Part shown: positions 36,628 through 46,015 of the stretch, piece after piece
How positions within the stretch are numbered: position 1 is the stretch's first letter
How the letters are laid out: every line of letters begins with the position of its first letter
NCBI RefSeq assembly: GCF_040267705.1
Contig: NZ_CP158374.1
Span: 1,674,001-1,738,000 of the forward strand
Length of the DNA stretch: 64,000 nucleotides
DNA from: Agromyces sp. G08B096
GTDB taxonomy: Bacteria; Actinomycetota; Actinomycetes; Actinomycetales; Microbacteriaceae
Direction of reading: 5' to 3'
Notes under the pieces: generated by a model
Told to the model about the DNA's origin: nothing
The model's input: the letters and a program-made list of their open reading frames with translations, nothing else
The model's database searches: none
Made by a program: the position numbers and the translations under genes

Positions 36628-37734
36628 TCAGCCCGCTGCCAAGACGACATCGTGCAGGGGCACGCCCCGGAAGCGCGCCCAGCGTTCGAGCGCCCCGCGG
36701 AAGGCCGCGGGATCAGCCGCGTCATCGAACGGCTCGACCGTGACGGTCGCGCCTCGCGCGGCGTCCTTCCGCTGCCAGACCCCGACGACGCGACCGGCGT
36801 CGACGAGGATCGCCCGGAATATGCCGTTGCCGCCGGGGACCACGCGGCCGGCATGCTCGGGCGGGCAGACCACCGAGCGGTCGGCGTAGCCGAGGAAGTA
36901 CTCGTCGAAGCCGCCGAGGGCCAGCCGCCCCGTCGCGCGCGGCGCGGTGCTCGCCGGATCGGCCGGCCACCCCGAGTCCGCCGCCACCGTGCGGATCTCG
37001 TCGTAGGCGGTGAGCGCATCGCCGGCGGCGGCGATGCCCGCGCGGATGTCGCCCAGGGGGAGGCCGGTCCACCACGCGGCATCCTTCTCGGTCGCCGGGC
37101 CGTGCCCGCGGAAGTACCTCGTGACGAGCTCCGCGAGGATCGCGTCTCGATCGGCGACCTCGCGGGGGCCGGGCAGCCACTCGTCGAGGAGCACGAACCG
37201 CTGCTGCCGGCCGTCGACCGGGCCGAGGCAGACGACGCCGTCGAGGGCGAGCCACCACAGCAGGTGGTAGCCCCGCTGGCCGGCCGTCGCGATGCCGGCC
37301 GCCTCCCACGCCGCCTGCAGCTCCTCCCGCGAACGCGGGCCGCCGCTGAGCTTTCGTTCGGCGATGGCGCGCGCCGAGCGCCCCGTCTCGTCATCGAGCC
37401 CGAGCTCCCGACGCCTGGTCGCATCGCGCTGGATCTGCCGGGCGGCCGTCAGGGCGAGCACCGGACGCAGCAGCGCCGCGGGCATGAGGTGCAGCGTGCC
37501 CCGGAACGGCCAGGAGCGCACGATCTCGCGCTGCTCGATCGCCGCATCGACGTCCGCCTCGACCGACCCGGGCACCCGAGCGCCCACGACCCACTTCGCC
37601 GCGCCCAGGTCTTGCGCCTGCACGGCGCCGAGCCGCTCGACGGCGGCGGTGATGCTCGGCAGGCCCGCGCCCGCCAGGCCGTGGGCGGCGAGGCGCGCGG
37701 CGCGCAGACGGGCGGGGGAGCGACGGTCGGCCAT
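36628..37734 (-). CDS. Winged-helix DNA-binding protein of the HTH_42 (AlkZ/YcaQ-like) family
   Basis: The 368-residue protein belongs to the HTH_42 superfamily, which includes the DNA glycosylases AlkZ and YcaQ that unhook interstrand crosslinks. The glycosylase-type QxQ motif is visible in GAVQAQDLGA near residue 40. Further family blocks are RSWPFRGTLHLM and GGFDEYFLGYADRS. Many actinobacterial homologues have no assigned substrate, so glycosylase activity is plausible but unproven. ATG 37734 sits 6 nt after a GATACT box. Confidence 0.83.
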   Translation of the reverse strand: MADRRSPARLRAARLAAHGLAGAGLPSITAAVERLGAVQAQDLGAAKWVVGARVPGSVEADVDAAIEQREIVRSWPFRGTLHLMPAALLRPVLALTAARQIQRDATRRRELGLDDETGRSARAIAERKLSGGPRSREELQAAWEAAGIATAGQRGYHLLWWLALDGVVCLGPVDGRQQRFVLLDEWLPGPREVADRDAILAELVTRYFRGHGPATEKDAAWWTGLPLGDIRAGIAAAGDALTAYDEIRTVAADSGWPADPASTAPRATGRLALGGFDEYFLGYADRSVVCPPEHAGRVVPGGNGIFRAILVDAGRVVGVWQRKDAARGATVTVEPFDDAADPAAFRGALERWARFRGVPLHDVVLAAG

Positions 37735-37740
37735 GGGGCC

Positions 37741-37746
37741 AGTATC
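37741..37746 (-). promoter_or_regulatory. Predicted -10 box for the HTH_42 gene (leaderless)
   Basis: GATACT on the minus strand ends 6 nt before the ATG at 37734. Confidence 0.6.
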
Positions 37747-37835
37747 CCGGAGCGCGCCGACATGACGCCCACGCTGACGGCGGAACCGCGGACGGCGGCG
37801 GAGCCGCGGTCGGCGCGGCCGCTCGTCGGGGCGGA

Positions 37836-37841
37836 TAGACT
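37836..37841 (+). promoter_or_regulatory. Predicted -10 box for the ABC-F gene
   Basis: TAGACT (in GGATAGACTGGG) lies 54 nt before the GTG at 37896, which has its own ribosome site GGAGGA. Confidence 0.55.
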
Positions 37842-37895
37842 GGGAGGCTGTGCCGCTCGGCACCCACCCGCACCCCACCATCCCGGAGGACCACC

Positions 37896-39494
37896 GTGCT
37901 CGCCGTCCACGATCTCGAGATCCGCGTGGGCGCCCGCCTGCTCATGGAGCAGGTGGACTTCCGCGTCTCCGCGGGCGACAAGATCGGACTCGTCGGCCGG
38001 AACGGCGCGGGCAAGACGACGCTGACCAAGACGCTCGCGGGCGAGACGCTGCCGACCGGCGGCCGCATCGACCGCTCGGGCGAGATCGGCTATCTCCCGC
38101 AGGATCCCCGGTCGGGCGACCCCGAGATGCTCGCGCGCACGCGCATCCTCGACGCCCGCGGACTCGGCTCCCTCGTGCTCGGCATGCGCGAGGCATCCGA
38201 GCAGATGGGGTCGACCGACCCGGCGGTCGCCGAGAAGGCGATGAAGCGCTACGGCACGCTCACCGACCGGTTCACCGCGCTCGGCGGGTACGCCGCCGAA
38301 GCCGAGGCCGCCTCGATCGCCTCGAACCTGAACCTGCCCGACCGTATCCTCGACCAGCCGCTGAAGACACTCTCCGGCGGGCAGCGGCGTCGCATCGAGC
38401 TCGCGCGCATCCTCTTCTCCGACGCCGAGACGATGATCCTCGACGAGCCGACCAACCACCTCGACGCCGACTCGGTCGTCTGGCTCCGCGAGTTCCTGAA
38501 GGCGTACCGGGGCGGCGTCATCGTGATCAGCCACGACGTCGAACTCGTGGGCGAGGTGGTCAACCGGGTGTTCTACCTCGACGCCAACCGGTCGGTCATC
38601 GACATCTACAACATGGGCTGGAAGCACTACCTGCGCCAGCGCGCGGCCGACGAGGAGCGGCGGAAGAAGGAGCGGGCGAACGCCGAGAAGAAGGCCGGCG
38701 CCCTGCAGCTGCAGGCGGCGAAGTTCGGCGCGAAGGCCTCCAAGGCGGCCGCGGCGCACCAGATGGTCGCGCGCGCCGAGAAGCTGCTCGCCGGACTCGA
38801 GGAGGTCCGCGCCGTCGACCGCGTCGCGAAGCTGCGCTTCCCGACCCCCGCGCCCTGCGGCCGCACGCCCATCACCGCCACCGACCTCTCGAAGAGCTAC
38901 GGCTCGCTGGAGATCTTCACGGCCGTCGACCTCGCGATCGACCGCGGGTCGAAGGTCGTGATCATCGGCCTGAACGGCGCCGGCAAGACCACGCTGCTGC
39001 GGATCCTCGCGGGAGTCGACCAGCCTGATACCGGGGTCGTCGAGGCCGGGCACGGGCTGCGGGTCGGGTACTACGCGCAGGAGCACGAGACCCTCGACGT
39101 GCAGCGCTCGGTGCTGGAGAACATGGTCAGCGCGTCCCCGAACCTCACGGAGACCGAGGCGCGCAAGGTGCTCGGCTCGTTCCTCTTCACCGGCGATGAC
39201 GTCCGCAAGCCGGCCGGCGTGCTCTCCGGCGGCGAGAAGACGCGGCTCGCGCTCGCGATGATCGTGGTCTCCGGGGCGAACGTGCTGCTGCTCGACGAGC
39301 CCACCAACAACCTCGACCCGGCGAGCCGCGCCGAGATCCTCGACGCGCTCGCCCACTACGAGGGATCAGTGGTGCTCGTCTCGCACGACCCCGGCGCGGT
39401 CGAAGCCCTGAATCCGGAGCGCGTGCTGATCATGCCCGACGGCGTCGAAGACCACTGGAGCGCCGAGTACCAGGAGCTCATCGAACTGGCCTAA
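37896..39494 (+). CDS. ABC-F family ATPase (ribosome-associated)
   Basis: ABC-F proteins have two ATPase domains and no membrane part and act on the ribosome. The 532 residues show Walker A GRNGAGKTT (about 34-42) and GLNGAGKTT (about 354-362), signatures LSGGQ and LSGGE, and DEPTNHLD and DEPTNNLD. Between them is the charged interdomain linker (about 245-300, Lys/Glu/Ala-rich). Antibiotic protection or a translation-factor role cannot be told apart. GTG 37896 with GGAGGA upstream. Confidence 0.92.
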   Translation: MLAVHDLEIRVGARLLMEQVDFRVSAGDKIGLVGRNGAGKTTLTKTLAGETLPTGGRIDRSGEIGYLPQDPRSGDPEMLARTRILDARGLGSLVLGMREASEQMGSTDPAVAEKAMKRYGTLTDRFTALGGYAAEAEAASIASNLNLPDRILDQPLKTLSGGQRRRIELARILFSDAETMILDEPTNHLDADSVVWLREFLKAYRGGVIVISHDVELVGEVVNRVFYLDANRSVIDIYNMGWKHYLRQRAADEERRKKERANAEKKAGALQLQAAKFGAKASKAAAAHQMVARAEKLLAGLEEVRAVDRVAKLRFPTPAPCGRTPITATDLSKSYGSLEIFTAVDLAIDRGSKVVIIGLNGAGKTTLLRILAGVDQPDTGVVEAGHGLRVGYYAQEHETLDVQRSVLENMVSASPNLTETEARKVLGSFLFTGDDVRKPAGVLSGGEKTRLALAMIVVSGANVLLLDEPTNNLDPASRAEILDALAHYEGSVVLVSHDPGAVEALNPERVLIMPDGVEDHWSAEYQELIELA

Positions 39495-39548
39495 GTCGTC
39501 GTCCGATCGATGCCATGGCGACCGCCGACGTCGCCGGGTCCGCCGGGC

Positions 39549-40400
39549 TCAGCGCCGGTCGAGCGCCTGCTCGTCGAGGATCTGGTCCTCGACGTCGGCG
39601 TCGCTGCGTTCCCGAGGGACCCGCTTGGGTCTCGGCGCGCGATCGCGGGGCGCATCGACTCCGGATGCCTCGGCGAGGGCCTTGCGCTCCTGGTTGGCCG
39701 CCCAGCCGAGGCCGATGAACCCGAGCAGTGCGAACACGAACCACTGCAGCGCGTAGGAGAGGTGCGGTCCCTCGTCGCGGATCGGGCGCGCGGCGGCCAT
39801 CGGCGGCTCATCGGCGTCGGCGCCCTGCTGGACGAGGAGGCCGTACGCCCCGGTGTAGCTCGGGCCGCCGACGCGGTCGGCGAGCTCGTCGAGATCGATG
39901 GTCGCGAGCTCGTCGCCCGAGGCGGTGCGCCCCGAGATCGTGCCTTCGCCGGCCTTCAGCCGGGCCTCGATCTCGACCGGGCCCGCGGGCGCGGGGGCGT
40001 ATTCGCTCGGCCGGCCGTCGGAGGCCTGCGGGATCCACCCGCGATCGACGAAGAAGACCGTCCCGTCGTCGAGGCGGAACGGAGTCACCACCTCGAATCC
40101 CGAGGCGCCGCCGAACGGCCGGTTGCGGACCACGACCTCCTCGTCGGGCAGGTACCGTCCTGACAGCGAGACGACCTGCCAGCGCTGGTCGGCGTCGAAC
40201 CCGCCGGGGTCGGGCAGCGCCTCGGCGACCGGCACGGCGTCCGCGTCGTAGTTCGCGTCGATCCGGGCGACCTCGGTGAGCGCTTCGGCCCGGCGGTTCA
40301 GCTGCCAGGTGCCGAGCGCGCAGCACGCGATCGCGAAGACGATGACGAGGGCGAGGTATCCGGCCCACCGCGGCGATCGCAGGAACGACCAGCGGCTCAT
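39549..40400 (-). CDS. SURF1 family cytochrome oxidase assembly protein
   Basis: SURF1 assists heme a insertion into cytochrome c oxidase. The 283-residue protein has a TM near 12-32 and another near 222-242. The family motifs are GTWQLNRRAEAL, VRNRPFGGASGFEVVTPFRL and VDRGWIP. The C-terminal tail is charged. ATG 40400 overlaps the 74-aa gene stop (40397-40400). It is the third gene of the DUF3099-74aa-SURF1 leftward operon. No oxidase genes are in the window. Confidence 0.92.
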   Translation of the reverse strand: MSRWSFLRSPRWAGYLALVIVFAIACCALGTWQLNRRAEALTEVARIDANYDADAVPVAEALPDPGGFDADQRWQVVSLSGRYLPDEEVVVRNRPFGGASGFEVVTPFRLDDGTVFFVDRGWIPQASDGRPSEYAPAPAGPVEIEARLKAGEGTISGRTASGDELATIDLDELADRVGGPSYTGAYGLLVQQGADADEPPMAAARPIRDEGPHLSYALQWFVFALLGFIGLGWAANQERKALAEASGVDAPRDRAPRPKRVPRERSDADVEDQILDEQALDRR

Positions 40401-40621
40401 GCGCCCGCCTCGTCGAACGGGGCGACCGCGACGGGGAACGAGCGAGCCTCGAGGAAGTCGCGGAGGAACCCGACGTGCTCGTCGCAAGCGAGCCAGGTCT
40501 TGGTCCGGGTCTCGTCGTGGATCTTGGGGTTGCGCCAATCGATGCGCCAGCCCGCGCCCTGACCGCAGCCCGCGCGCGAGCACGTGCCGGCCGTCGGCTC
40601 GGCCCCGGGCAGCCCGATCAT
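40397..40621 (-). CDS. Conserved hypothetical protein with Cys/His cluster, 74 aa
   Basis: No family is recognised. The 74 residues contain CSRAGCG (C14 and C19 region) and, further on, CDEH (near 46-49), a Cys/His arrangement that could bind zinc. The middle, WRIDWRNPKIHDETRTKTW, is polar. It is coupled by 4-nt overlaps to DUF3099 upstream and SURF1 downstream, a position that suggests a link to respiratory-complex assembly, by context only. Confidence 0.75.
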   Translation of the reverse strand: MIGLPGAEPTAGTCSRAGCGQGAGWRIDWRNPKIHDETRTKTWLACDEHVGFLRDFLEARSFPVAVAPFDEAGA

Positions 40622-41025
40622 GCGCGGTCCTCGTCGTCGCCGGACGTCGGGCGATCGCCGGAGGTCGGCTCGCCGGCATCCGGCTCACCGGCGGTCGGCG
40701 CCGCTGGGCCCCGGTCACCCCGATCGGCGCCCGAGTGGCCGACCGGCTCCTCCGCCGGCGCGGCCCGGCCGGTCTGCAGGGGCACGAGGCCGCCCGGTCG
40801 CTCGACGGCCCCGCCGCGCCCGCCGCCGACGTTGGCGAGGACGACCGCGACGTACGGGAGGAAGATGGCGCCGGCCGCGAAGACCACGAGCCACCAGCCC
40901 TGCGCGAACAGCATGAGGAAGATGCACAGCACGCGGATCGACATCGCGATCGTGTACTTGATCATGCGCGACCGGCGCTCCGCGTCGGGGGAGGGCGGAA
41001 GCGTGGTGATGGTGTGCTGGTTCAT
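40618..41025 (-). CDS. DUF3099 domain membrane protein
   Basis: The 135-residue protein has an N-terminal ITTLPPSPDAERRSRM motif and two hydrophobic segments (about 24-42 and 46-65) typical of DUF3099, an actinobacterial family of unknown function. A long disordered Gly/Asp/Pro-rich tail (70-135) follows. It heads the operon with the 74-aa and SURF1 genes. A TAGGCT -10 box lies at 41067-41062 (minus strand), giving a leader of about 30 nt. Confidence 0.85.
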   Translation of the reverse strand: MNQHTITTLPPSPDAERRSRMIKYTIAMSIRVLCIFLMLFAQGWWLVVFAAGAIFLPYVAVVLANVGGGRGGAVERPGGLVPLQTGRAAPAEEPVGHSGADRGDRGPAAPTAGEPDAGEPTSGDRPTSGDDEDRA

Positions 41026-41107
41026 CGTCGCCGCCGGTGGGATCGGCGCTCCTCGCCTTCCAGCCTACGTCCGTCTGCGCCCCGCGGAGGCCGCTTCGGG
41101 CAACCTC

Positions 41108-41113
41108 TACACT
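41108..41113 (+). promoter_or_regulatory. Predicted -10 box for fabG
   Basis: TACACT lies 74 nt upstream of the fabG ATG; a ribosome site GTGGAG is near the start. Confidence 0.5.
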
Positions 41114-41187
41114 GGGACGGGCCGCGAGCCGGACGAGGCGCCGCGCCGAGCCAGACCCGCCGTTTCCGAGAGAGTGGAGCCCACGCG

Positions 41188-41898
41188 ATGACGACCAGCC
41201 GCACCGTCCTGGTGACCGGAGGAAACCGGGGCATCGGATATGCGATCGCCGAGGAGTTCATCGCCCAGGGCCACCGCGTCGCGGTCACCGCGCGTTCGGG
41301 CGAGGGTCCCGCCGGGTCGCTGACGGTCCGCGCCGACGTGACCGACACCGAGTCGGTCGACCGGGCGTTCGGCGAGGTCGAGGCCGCCCTCGGGCCGGTC
41401 GAGGTCGTCGTCGCGAACGCCGGCATCACCCGCGACACGCTCCTCATGCGGATGAGCGACGACGACTTCGAGCAGGTCATCGACACCAACCTCACCGGCG
41501 CGTTCCGGGTCGTCAAGCGCGCGTCGAAGGGCATGCTGAAGGCGCGCTTCGGCCGCGTCGTGCTCATCTCGAGCGTCGTCGGGCTCTACGGCTCGGCCGG
41601 GCAGGTCAACTACTCGGCGTCGAAGGCCGGCCTCGTGGGCATGGCCCGATCGCTCACCCGTGAGCTCGGTGCCCGCGGCATCACCGCGAATGTCGTCGCG
41701 CCCGGCTTCATCCGCACCGACATGACCGACGAGCTCTCCGAGGCGCAGCAGGAGGAGTATCGCAAGGCCATCCCCGCCGGCCGCTACGCCGAGCCCGGCG
41801 AGGTCGCGAAGGTCGTCGCCTGGCTCGCCGGCGACGATGCGGCCTACATCTCGGGCGCCGTCATCCCCGTCGACGGCGGCCTCGGCATGGGGCACTAG
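41188..41898 (+). CDS. fabG: 3-oxoacyl-ACP reductase FabG (SDR)
   Basis: This SDR reduces 3-oxoacyl-ACP with NADPH. The 236-residue protein has TGGNRGIG (residues 10-17), NAGIT, SSVVGLYGSAGQVNYSASK (catalytic Ser-Tyr-Lys) and VAPGFIRTDMT, all FabG-like (MabA type). The ATG follows GAGAGTGGAG. The stop shares the palindrome CTAG with the convergent serB stop (41895-41898). Fatty-acid role is by family; mycobacterial MabA is the closest idea. Confidence 0.88.
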   Translation: MTTSRTVLVTGGNRGIGYAIAEEFIAQGHRVAVTARSGEGPAGSLTVRADVTDTESVDRAFGEVEAALGPVEVVVANAGITRDTLLMRMSDDDFEQVIDTNLTGAFRVVKRASKGMLKARFGRVVLISSVVGLYGSAGQVNYSASKAGLVGMARSLTRELGARGITANVVAPGFIRTDMTDELSEAQQEEYRKAIPAGRYAEPGEVAKVVAWLAGDDAAYISGAVIPVDGGLGMGH

Positions 41899-42560
41899 CC
41901 GCGAGGCAGCCCCAGCAGGGGGAGCACCGCCGACAGGTCGGGCCGGTCGATCGAGACATCCGCCTCGGCCCGCACGATCGGCTTCGCGCAGAACGCGACG
42001 CCGAGGGCGGCGCGGCCGAGCATGCGCAGATCGTTCGCGCCGTCGCCCACGGCGACCGTGCGCGAGATCGGGATGCCGCTCGCGTCGGCCCATTCCGTCA
42101 GGGCGGTCGCCTTCGCGTCGGCGTCGATGATCGGTCCGTCGACGGCGCCGGTGAGGCGTCCGTCAGCGACCGCGAGCCGGTTGGCGCGACAGAAGTCGAG
42201 GCCCAGGCGCTCGGCGAGCGGGTCGAGCAGTTCGTGGAAGCCGCCCGACACCACCCCGATGCGTCCGCCGGCCGCGTGCACGCCGGCGACGAGCGCCTCG
42301 ATGCCGGGTGTCGGAGTCATCCGCTCGCGCACTCGCGGCAGCACCTGCACCTCGACGCCCGCGAGCGTCGCGACGCGTTCGCGCAGGCTCGCCGCGAAGT
42401 CGAGCTCGCCGCGCATCGCGCGCTCGGTGACTGCGGCGACGTGCTCGAGGCTGCCCGCCTCATCGGCCAGCAGTTCGATGGCCTCCTCGCGGATGAGCGT
42501 CGAGTCGGCGTCGAGCACGACGAGGGGGCCGCGTGCGCGGCCGACGACGGCGGCGCTCAC
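41895..42560 (-). CDS. serB: Phosphoserine phosphatase SerB
   Basis: SerB makes serine from phosphoserine. The 221-residue HAD protein has DADST (D17 nucleophile, D19), [15 protein letters not shown] (motif II) and [11 protein letters not shown] (motif III). It is a single domain with no ACT regulatory domain. GTG 42560 overlaps the glgC stop (GTGA), so it is coupled to glgC. The stop overlaps fabG by 4 nt. Confidence 0.93.
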   Translation of the reverse strand: MSAAVVGRARGPLVVLDADSTLIREEAIELLADEAGSLEHVAAVTERAMRGELDFAASLRERVATLAGVEVQVLPRVRERMTPTPGIEALVAGVHAAGGRIGVVSGGFHELLDPLAERLGLDFCRANRLAVADGRLTGAVDGPIIDADAKATALTEWADASGIPISRTVAVGDGANDLRMLGRAALGVAFCAKPIVRAEADVSIDRPDLSAVLPLLGLPRG

Positions 42561-43804
42561 GCGGCGGCCCGGACGCGCGAGCCCTTGCCCACGACGGTGA
42601 TGCCGCTGCCCGTGACGATGAAGCCGCGCGCGAGGTCCTCCTCGCGGTCGACGCCGATGCGGGCCCCCTCCTCGACGACGACCTCCTTGTCGAGGATGGC
42701 GCGGCGCACCGTCGCCCCGGCCTCGATGCGGGCGCGGTCGAACAGGATCGAGTCGGCGACGTGGGCGCCCGACCCCACGATCGCCCACGGGCCGAGCACG
42801 CTGCGCTCGACGTGCGCGCCGGAGATCACCGAACCCAGCGAGACGATCGAGTCGATCACGGTGCCGAGCGAGCCGCGTGCGTCGCGGGTGAACTTCGCCG
42901 GCGGCGAGTTGAGCTGCTGGCTGAAGATCGGCCATTCCCGGTTGTAGAGGTTGAAGACGGGCAGCACGGAGATGAGGTCCTGGTGGGCCTCGAAGAAGGA
43001 GTCGATGGTCCCGACGTCGCGCCAGTAGTAGCGGTCGCGGTCGGTCGAACCGGGCACGTCGTTGCGCTGAAGGTCGTAGACGCCGGCGCGTCCCTGCGCC
43101 ACGAACGACGGGATGATATCGCCGCCCATGTCGTGGCTCGACGAGGACTGCTCGCCGTCGCGGAGGACCGCGTCGATCAGGGCGTCGGCGTCGAACACGT
43201 AGTTGCCCATGGAGGCGAGCACCTCGCCGGGCGCGTCGGGCAGCCCGACCGGGTCGGCGGGCTTCTCGAGGAAGCGGTGGATGCGCGCGGGATCGGCCGG
43301 GTCGACCTCGATGACGCCGAACTGGTCGGCGAGCGCGATGGGCTGCCGGATCGCCGCCACGGTGACATCCGCCCCGGACTCCACGTGCGCGTCGACCATC
43401 TGGCTGAAGTCCATGCGGTACACGTGGTCGGCGCCGACGACGACGATGAGGTCGGGCTGCTCGTCGTAGATCAGGTTGAGGCTCTGCAGGATCGCGTCGG
43501 CCGAGCCCGAGAACCAGCGCTTGCCGAGCCGCTGCTGCGCCGGCACGGATGCCACGTACGCGTTGAGCATGCCCGACAGCCGCCACGTCTGCGAGACGTG
43601 GCGGTCGAGCGAGTGCGACTTGTACTGGGTGAGCACGACGATCTGACGCAGGCCCGAGTTCACCAGGTTCGACAGTGCGAAGTCGATCAGGCGGTACTGC
43701 CCGCCGAACGGGACGGCGGGCTTCGCCCGGTCCTCGGTGAGCGGCATGAGGCGCTTGCCCTCTCCGCCGGCGAGGACGATGCCGAAGACCTTGCGCGCTG
43801 CCAT
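42557..43804 (-). CDS. glgC: Glucose-1-phosphate adenylyltransferase GlgC
   Basis: GlgC makes ADP-glucose for glycogen synthesis. The 415 residues show [23 protein letters not shown], the catalytic Asp region [17 protein letters not shown] and the C-terminal left-handed beta-helix (repeats such as [15 protein letters not shown]). ATG 43804 sits 6 nt after a TACGCT box. It is divergent from glgA across 106 nt and followed by serB. Confidence 0.96.
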   Translation of the reverse strand: MAARKVFGIVLAGGEGKRLMPLTEDRAKPAVPFGGQYRLIDFALSNLVNSGLRQIVVLTQYKSHSLDRHVSQTWRLSGMLNAYVASVPAQQRLGKRWFSGSADAILQSLNLIYDEQPDLIVVVGADHVYRMDFSQMVDAHVESGADVTVAAIRQPIALADQFGVIEVDPADPARIHRFLEKPADPVGLPDAPGEVLASMGNYVFDADALIDAVLRDGEQSSSSHDMGGDIIPSFVAQGRAGVYDLQRNDVPGSTDRDRYYWRDVGTIDSFFEAHQDLISVLPVFNLYNREWPIFSQQLNSPPAKFTRDARGSLGTVIDSIVSLGSVISGAHVERSVLGPWAIVGSGAHVADSILFDRARIEAGATVRRAILDKEVVVEEGARIGVDREEDLARGFIVTGSGITVVGKGSRVRAAA

Positions 43805-43810
43805 GCCCCA

Positions 43811-43816
43811 AGCGTA
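43811..43816 (-). promoter_or_regulatory. Predicted -10 box for glgC (leaderless)
   Basis: TACGCT on the minus strand ends 6 nt before the ATG at 43804. Confidence 0.55.
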
Positions 43817-43898
43817 GTCAGCGCGGGGCATCCGATGGGCGGCGGAGTCGCCCCGTTGCGCCGGTGGTCACGACCTCTTCACCCGGATGCCGCTGCGC

Positions 43899-43904
43899 TA
43901 GGTT
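43899..43904 (+). promoter_or_regulatory. Predicted -10 box for glgA (leaderless)
   Basis: TAGGTT ends 6 nt before the ATG at 43911. Confidence 0.55.
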
Positions 43905-43910
43905 GAGGGC

Positions 43911-45098
43911 ATGCGCGTCGACCTGCTCACCCGCGAGTACCCGCCCGAGGTCTACGGCGGCGCGGGGGTGCATGTCGCGGAGCTCGTCCGCGCGCTCCGC
44001 CGCGAGATCGAGGTCGCCGTGCGCTGCTTCGGCGCGCCCCGCGACGAGCCCGGGACCACTGCGTATCCGACGCCCGACGGGCTCGCCGCCGCGAACCCGG
44101 CGATCGCCACGCTCGGCACCGACCTCGCGATGGCCGCGGATGCCGCGGGCGCCGACCTCGTGCACTCGCACACCTGGTACGCGAACTTCGCCGGCTCGAC
44201 CGCGAAACGGCTGCACGGCATCCCGCACGTCGTGACCGCGCACAGCCTCGAGCCGCTGCGGCCTTGGAAGGCCGAACAGCTCGGCGGGGGGTACCGCCTG
44301 TCCTCGTGGGCCGAGCGGACCGCGTTCGAGGAGGCGGACCGCGTCGTGGCCGTCTCCGAGGGGATGCGCCGCGACATCCTCCGCGTGTATCCGGCGATCG
44401 ATCCGGCGCGTGTCGAGGTCGTCTACAACGGCATCGACCTCGACGACTGGCGGCCCGTCGACGATCCCGACGCGGTGCGCGCACTCGGAGTCGATCCCGA
44501 TCGGCCCTCGATCGTCTTCGTCGGCCGCATCACCCGGCAGAAGGGGCTGCCGTACCTGCTTCGCGCCGCACGGCAGCTGCCGCCCGAGGTGCAGCTCGTC
44601 CTCTGCGCGGGCGCGCCCGACACGCCGGAGATCATGGCCGAGGTCACCGCGCTCGTCGACGAGCTCCGCTCCGACCGCGGCGGCGTGGTCTGGATCGACC
44701 GCCATCTTCCGCGCCACGAGCTCACCGCACTGCTGACGGCCGCGACGACCTTCGTCTGCCCATCGGTGTACGAGCCGCTCGGCATCGTGAACCTCGAGGC
44801 CATGGCCTGCGGCGCCCCGGTGGTCGGCACCGCGACGGGCGGCATCCCCGAGGTCGTCGTCGATGGCGAGACCGGGGTGCTCGTGCCGATCGAGCAGGCG
44901 CAGGACGGCACCGGCACGCCGCTCGACCCCGACCGGTTCGTCACCGACCTCGCCGACGCGCTCCGTCGCACCGTGGCGGATCCGGGCCGCGCGAAGGAGC
45001 TGGGCGCGGCGGGCCGCCGACGAGTCGAGGAGCAGTTCGCGTGGGCGCGGATCGCCGCGCGAACCCTCGAGGTCTACCGCAGCGTGCTGGCGCGCTGA
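43911..45098 (+). CDS. glgA: Glycogen synthase (actinobacterial GT4-type GlgA)
   Basis: The 395-residue protein is a GT-B retaining glycosyltransferase of the corynebacterial GlgA group: REYPPEVYGGAGVHV at the N-terminus, HSHTWYANFAG, VAVSEGMRRD and VYNGID. The C-terminal donor site has FVGRITRQKG and the E-X7-E box PSVYEPLGIVNLEAMACG. In mycobacteria the close homologue GlgM makes maltose-1-phosphate, so that product is possible. It faces glgC, which provides ADP-glucose. Confidence 0.9.
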   Translation: MRVDLLTREYPPEVYGGAGVHVAELVRALRREIEVAVRCFGAPRDEPGTTAYPTPDGLAAANPAIATLGTDLAMAADAAGADLVHSHTWYANFAGSTAKRLHGIPHVVTAHSLEPLRPWKAEQLGGGYRLSSWAERTAFEEADRVVAVSEGMRRDILRVYPAIDPARVEVVYNGIDLDDWRPVDDPDAVRALGVDPDRPSIVFVGRITRQKGLPYLLRAARQLPPEVQLVLCAGAPDTPEIMAEVTALVDELRSDRGGVVWIDRHLPRHELTALLTAATTFVCPSVYEPLGIVNLEAMACGAPVVGTATGGIPEVVVDGETGVLVPIEQAQDGTGTPLDPDRFVTDLADALRRTVADPGRAKELGAAGRRRVEEQFAWARIAARTLEVYRSVLAR

Positions 45099-45179
45099 GC
45101 CGTCGGGCGGCCGGCTCGTCCGCCTGCGGCGGGCGCCTCGAGCCGAACGGGGTGCGCCGGAGTGCCTCCGCCGTCCCGA

Positions 45180-45185
45180 TAGCAT
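45180..45185 (+). promoter_or_regulatory. Predicted -10 box for the ABC ATPase (leaderless)
   Basis: TAGCAT ends 7 nt before the ATG at 45193. It overlaps an in-frame ATG at 45184, which makes that ATG an unlikely start. Confidence 0.5.
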
Positions 45186-45192
45186 GGGACGC

Positions 45193-45981
45193 ATGGCGAG
45201 TACGGTGCTCCAGTTCCGCGATGTGTCGGTGGTCCGCGACGGCAACACGATCCTCGACGCGATCGACTGGAGCGTGGCCTCCGACGAGCGGTGGGTCATC
45301 CTCGGGCCGAACGGCGCGGGCAAGACGACGCTGCTGCAGATCGCCGCGGCCGCCATGCACCCCAGCAAGGGGACCGCGGAGGTGCTGCTCGAGTCGCTCG
45401 GCAAGGTCGACGTGTTCGAGCTGCGACCGATGATCGGCTTCGCCTCGACCGCCATGGCGCGCAAGATCCCCCGGAACGAAACCGTGCTCGACGTCGTGCT
45501 CACCGCCGCGTACTCCGTGACCGGCCGGTGGAACGAGGAGTACGAGGAGATCGACCTCCGCCGCGCGCAGCGGGTCCTCTCCGAGTGGGGCCTCGAGGGC
45601 TTCGCCGACCGACGCTTCGGCAGCCTCTCCGACGGAGAGCAGAAGCGCGTGCAGATCGCCCGCGCGGTCATGACCGACCCCGAGCTGCTCCTGCTCGACG
45701 AGCCGGCTGCGAGCCTCGACCTCGGCGCGCGGGAGGAGCTCGTGGGCCTCCTCGGCGGGTACGCGTCATCCTCGTCGTCGCCCGCGATCGTCATGGTCAC
45801 CCACCACGTCGAGGAGATTCCGCAGGGCTTCACGCACGCGCTGCTGCTCCGGAAGGGCCAGGTCGTCGCCGCCGGGCCGCTGAGCGAGGCGCTCACGTCG
45901 GCCACGCTGAGCGAGACGTTCGGCCTTGCGATCGAGCTCAGTGAGACCAACGGCCGGTTCGTCGCGCGGGCCGCGGCCTGA
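45193..45981 (+). CDS. ABC transporter-type ATP-binding protein
   Basis: The 262-residue ABC ATPase has Walker [10 protein letters not shown] (about 38-46), signature SLSDGEQKR (D instead of the first G of LSGGQ), Walker [15 protein letters not shown] and H-loop MVTHHVEE. No permease is adjacent, so it may serve a membrane partner elsewhere or act in the cytoplasm like ModF-type proteins. ATG 45193 is chosen over the in-frame ATG at 45184 because of the -10 box. Confidence 0.88.
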   Translation: MASTVLQFRDVSVVRDGNTILDAIDWSVASDERWVILGPNGAGKTTLLQIAAAAMHPSKGTAEVLLESLGKVDVFELRPMIGFASTAMARKIPRNETVLDVVLTAAYSVTGRWNEEYEEIDLRRAQRVLSEWGLEGFADRRFGSLSDGEQKRVQIARAVMTDPELLLLDEPAASLDLGAREELVGLLGGYASSSSSPAIVMVTHHVEEIPQGFTHALLLRKGQVVAAGPLSEALTSATLSETFGLAIELSETNGRFVARAAA

Positions 45982-46002
45982 GCGACCACCGGGCGTCATC
46001 TG

Positions 46003-46015
46003 CTAGACTCTCTAG
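46003..46015. promoter_or_regulatory. -10 box inside a small palindrome upstream of rpmE2
   Basis: CTAGA (46003-46007), CTC and TCTAG (46011-46015) form a perfect 5-bp inverted repeat. It contains a TAGACT -10 hexamer (46004-46009). Whether it is an operator is unknown. Confidence 0.45.
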
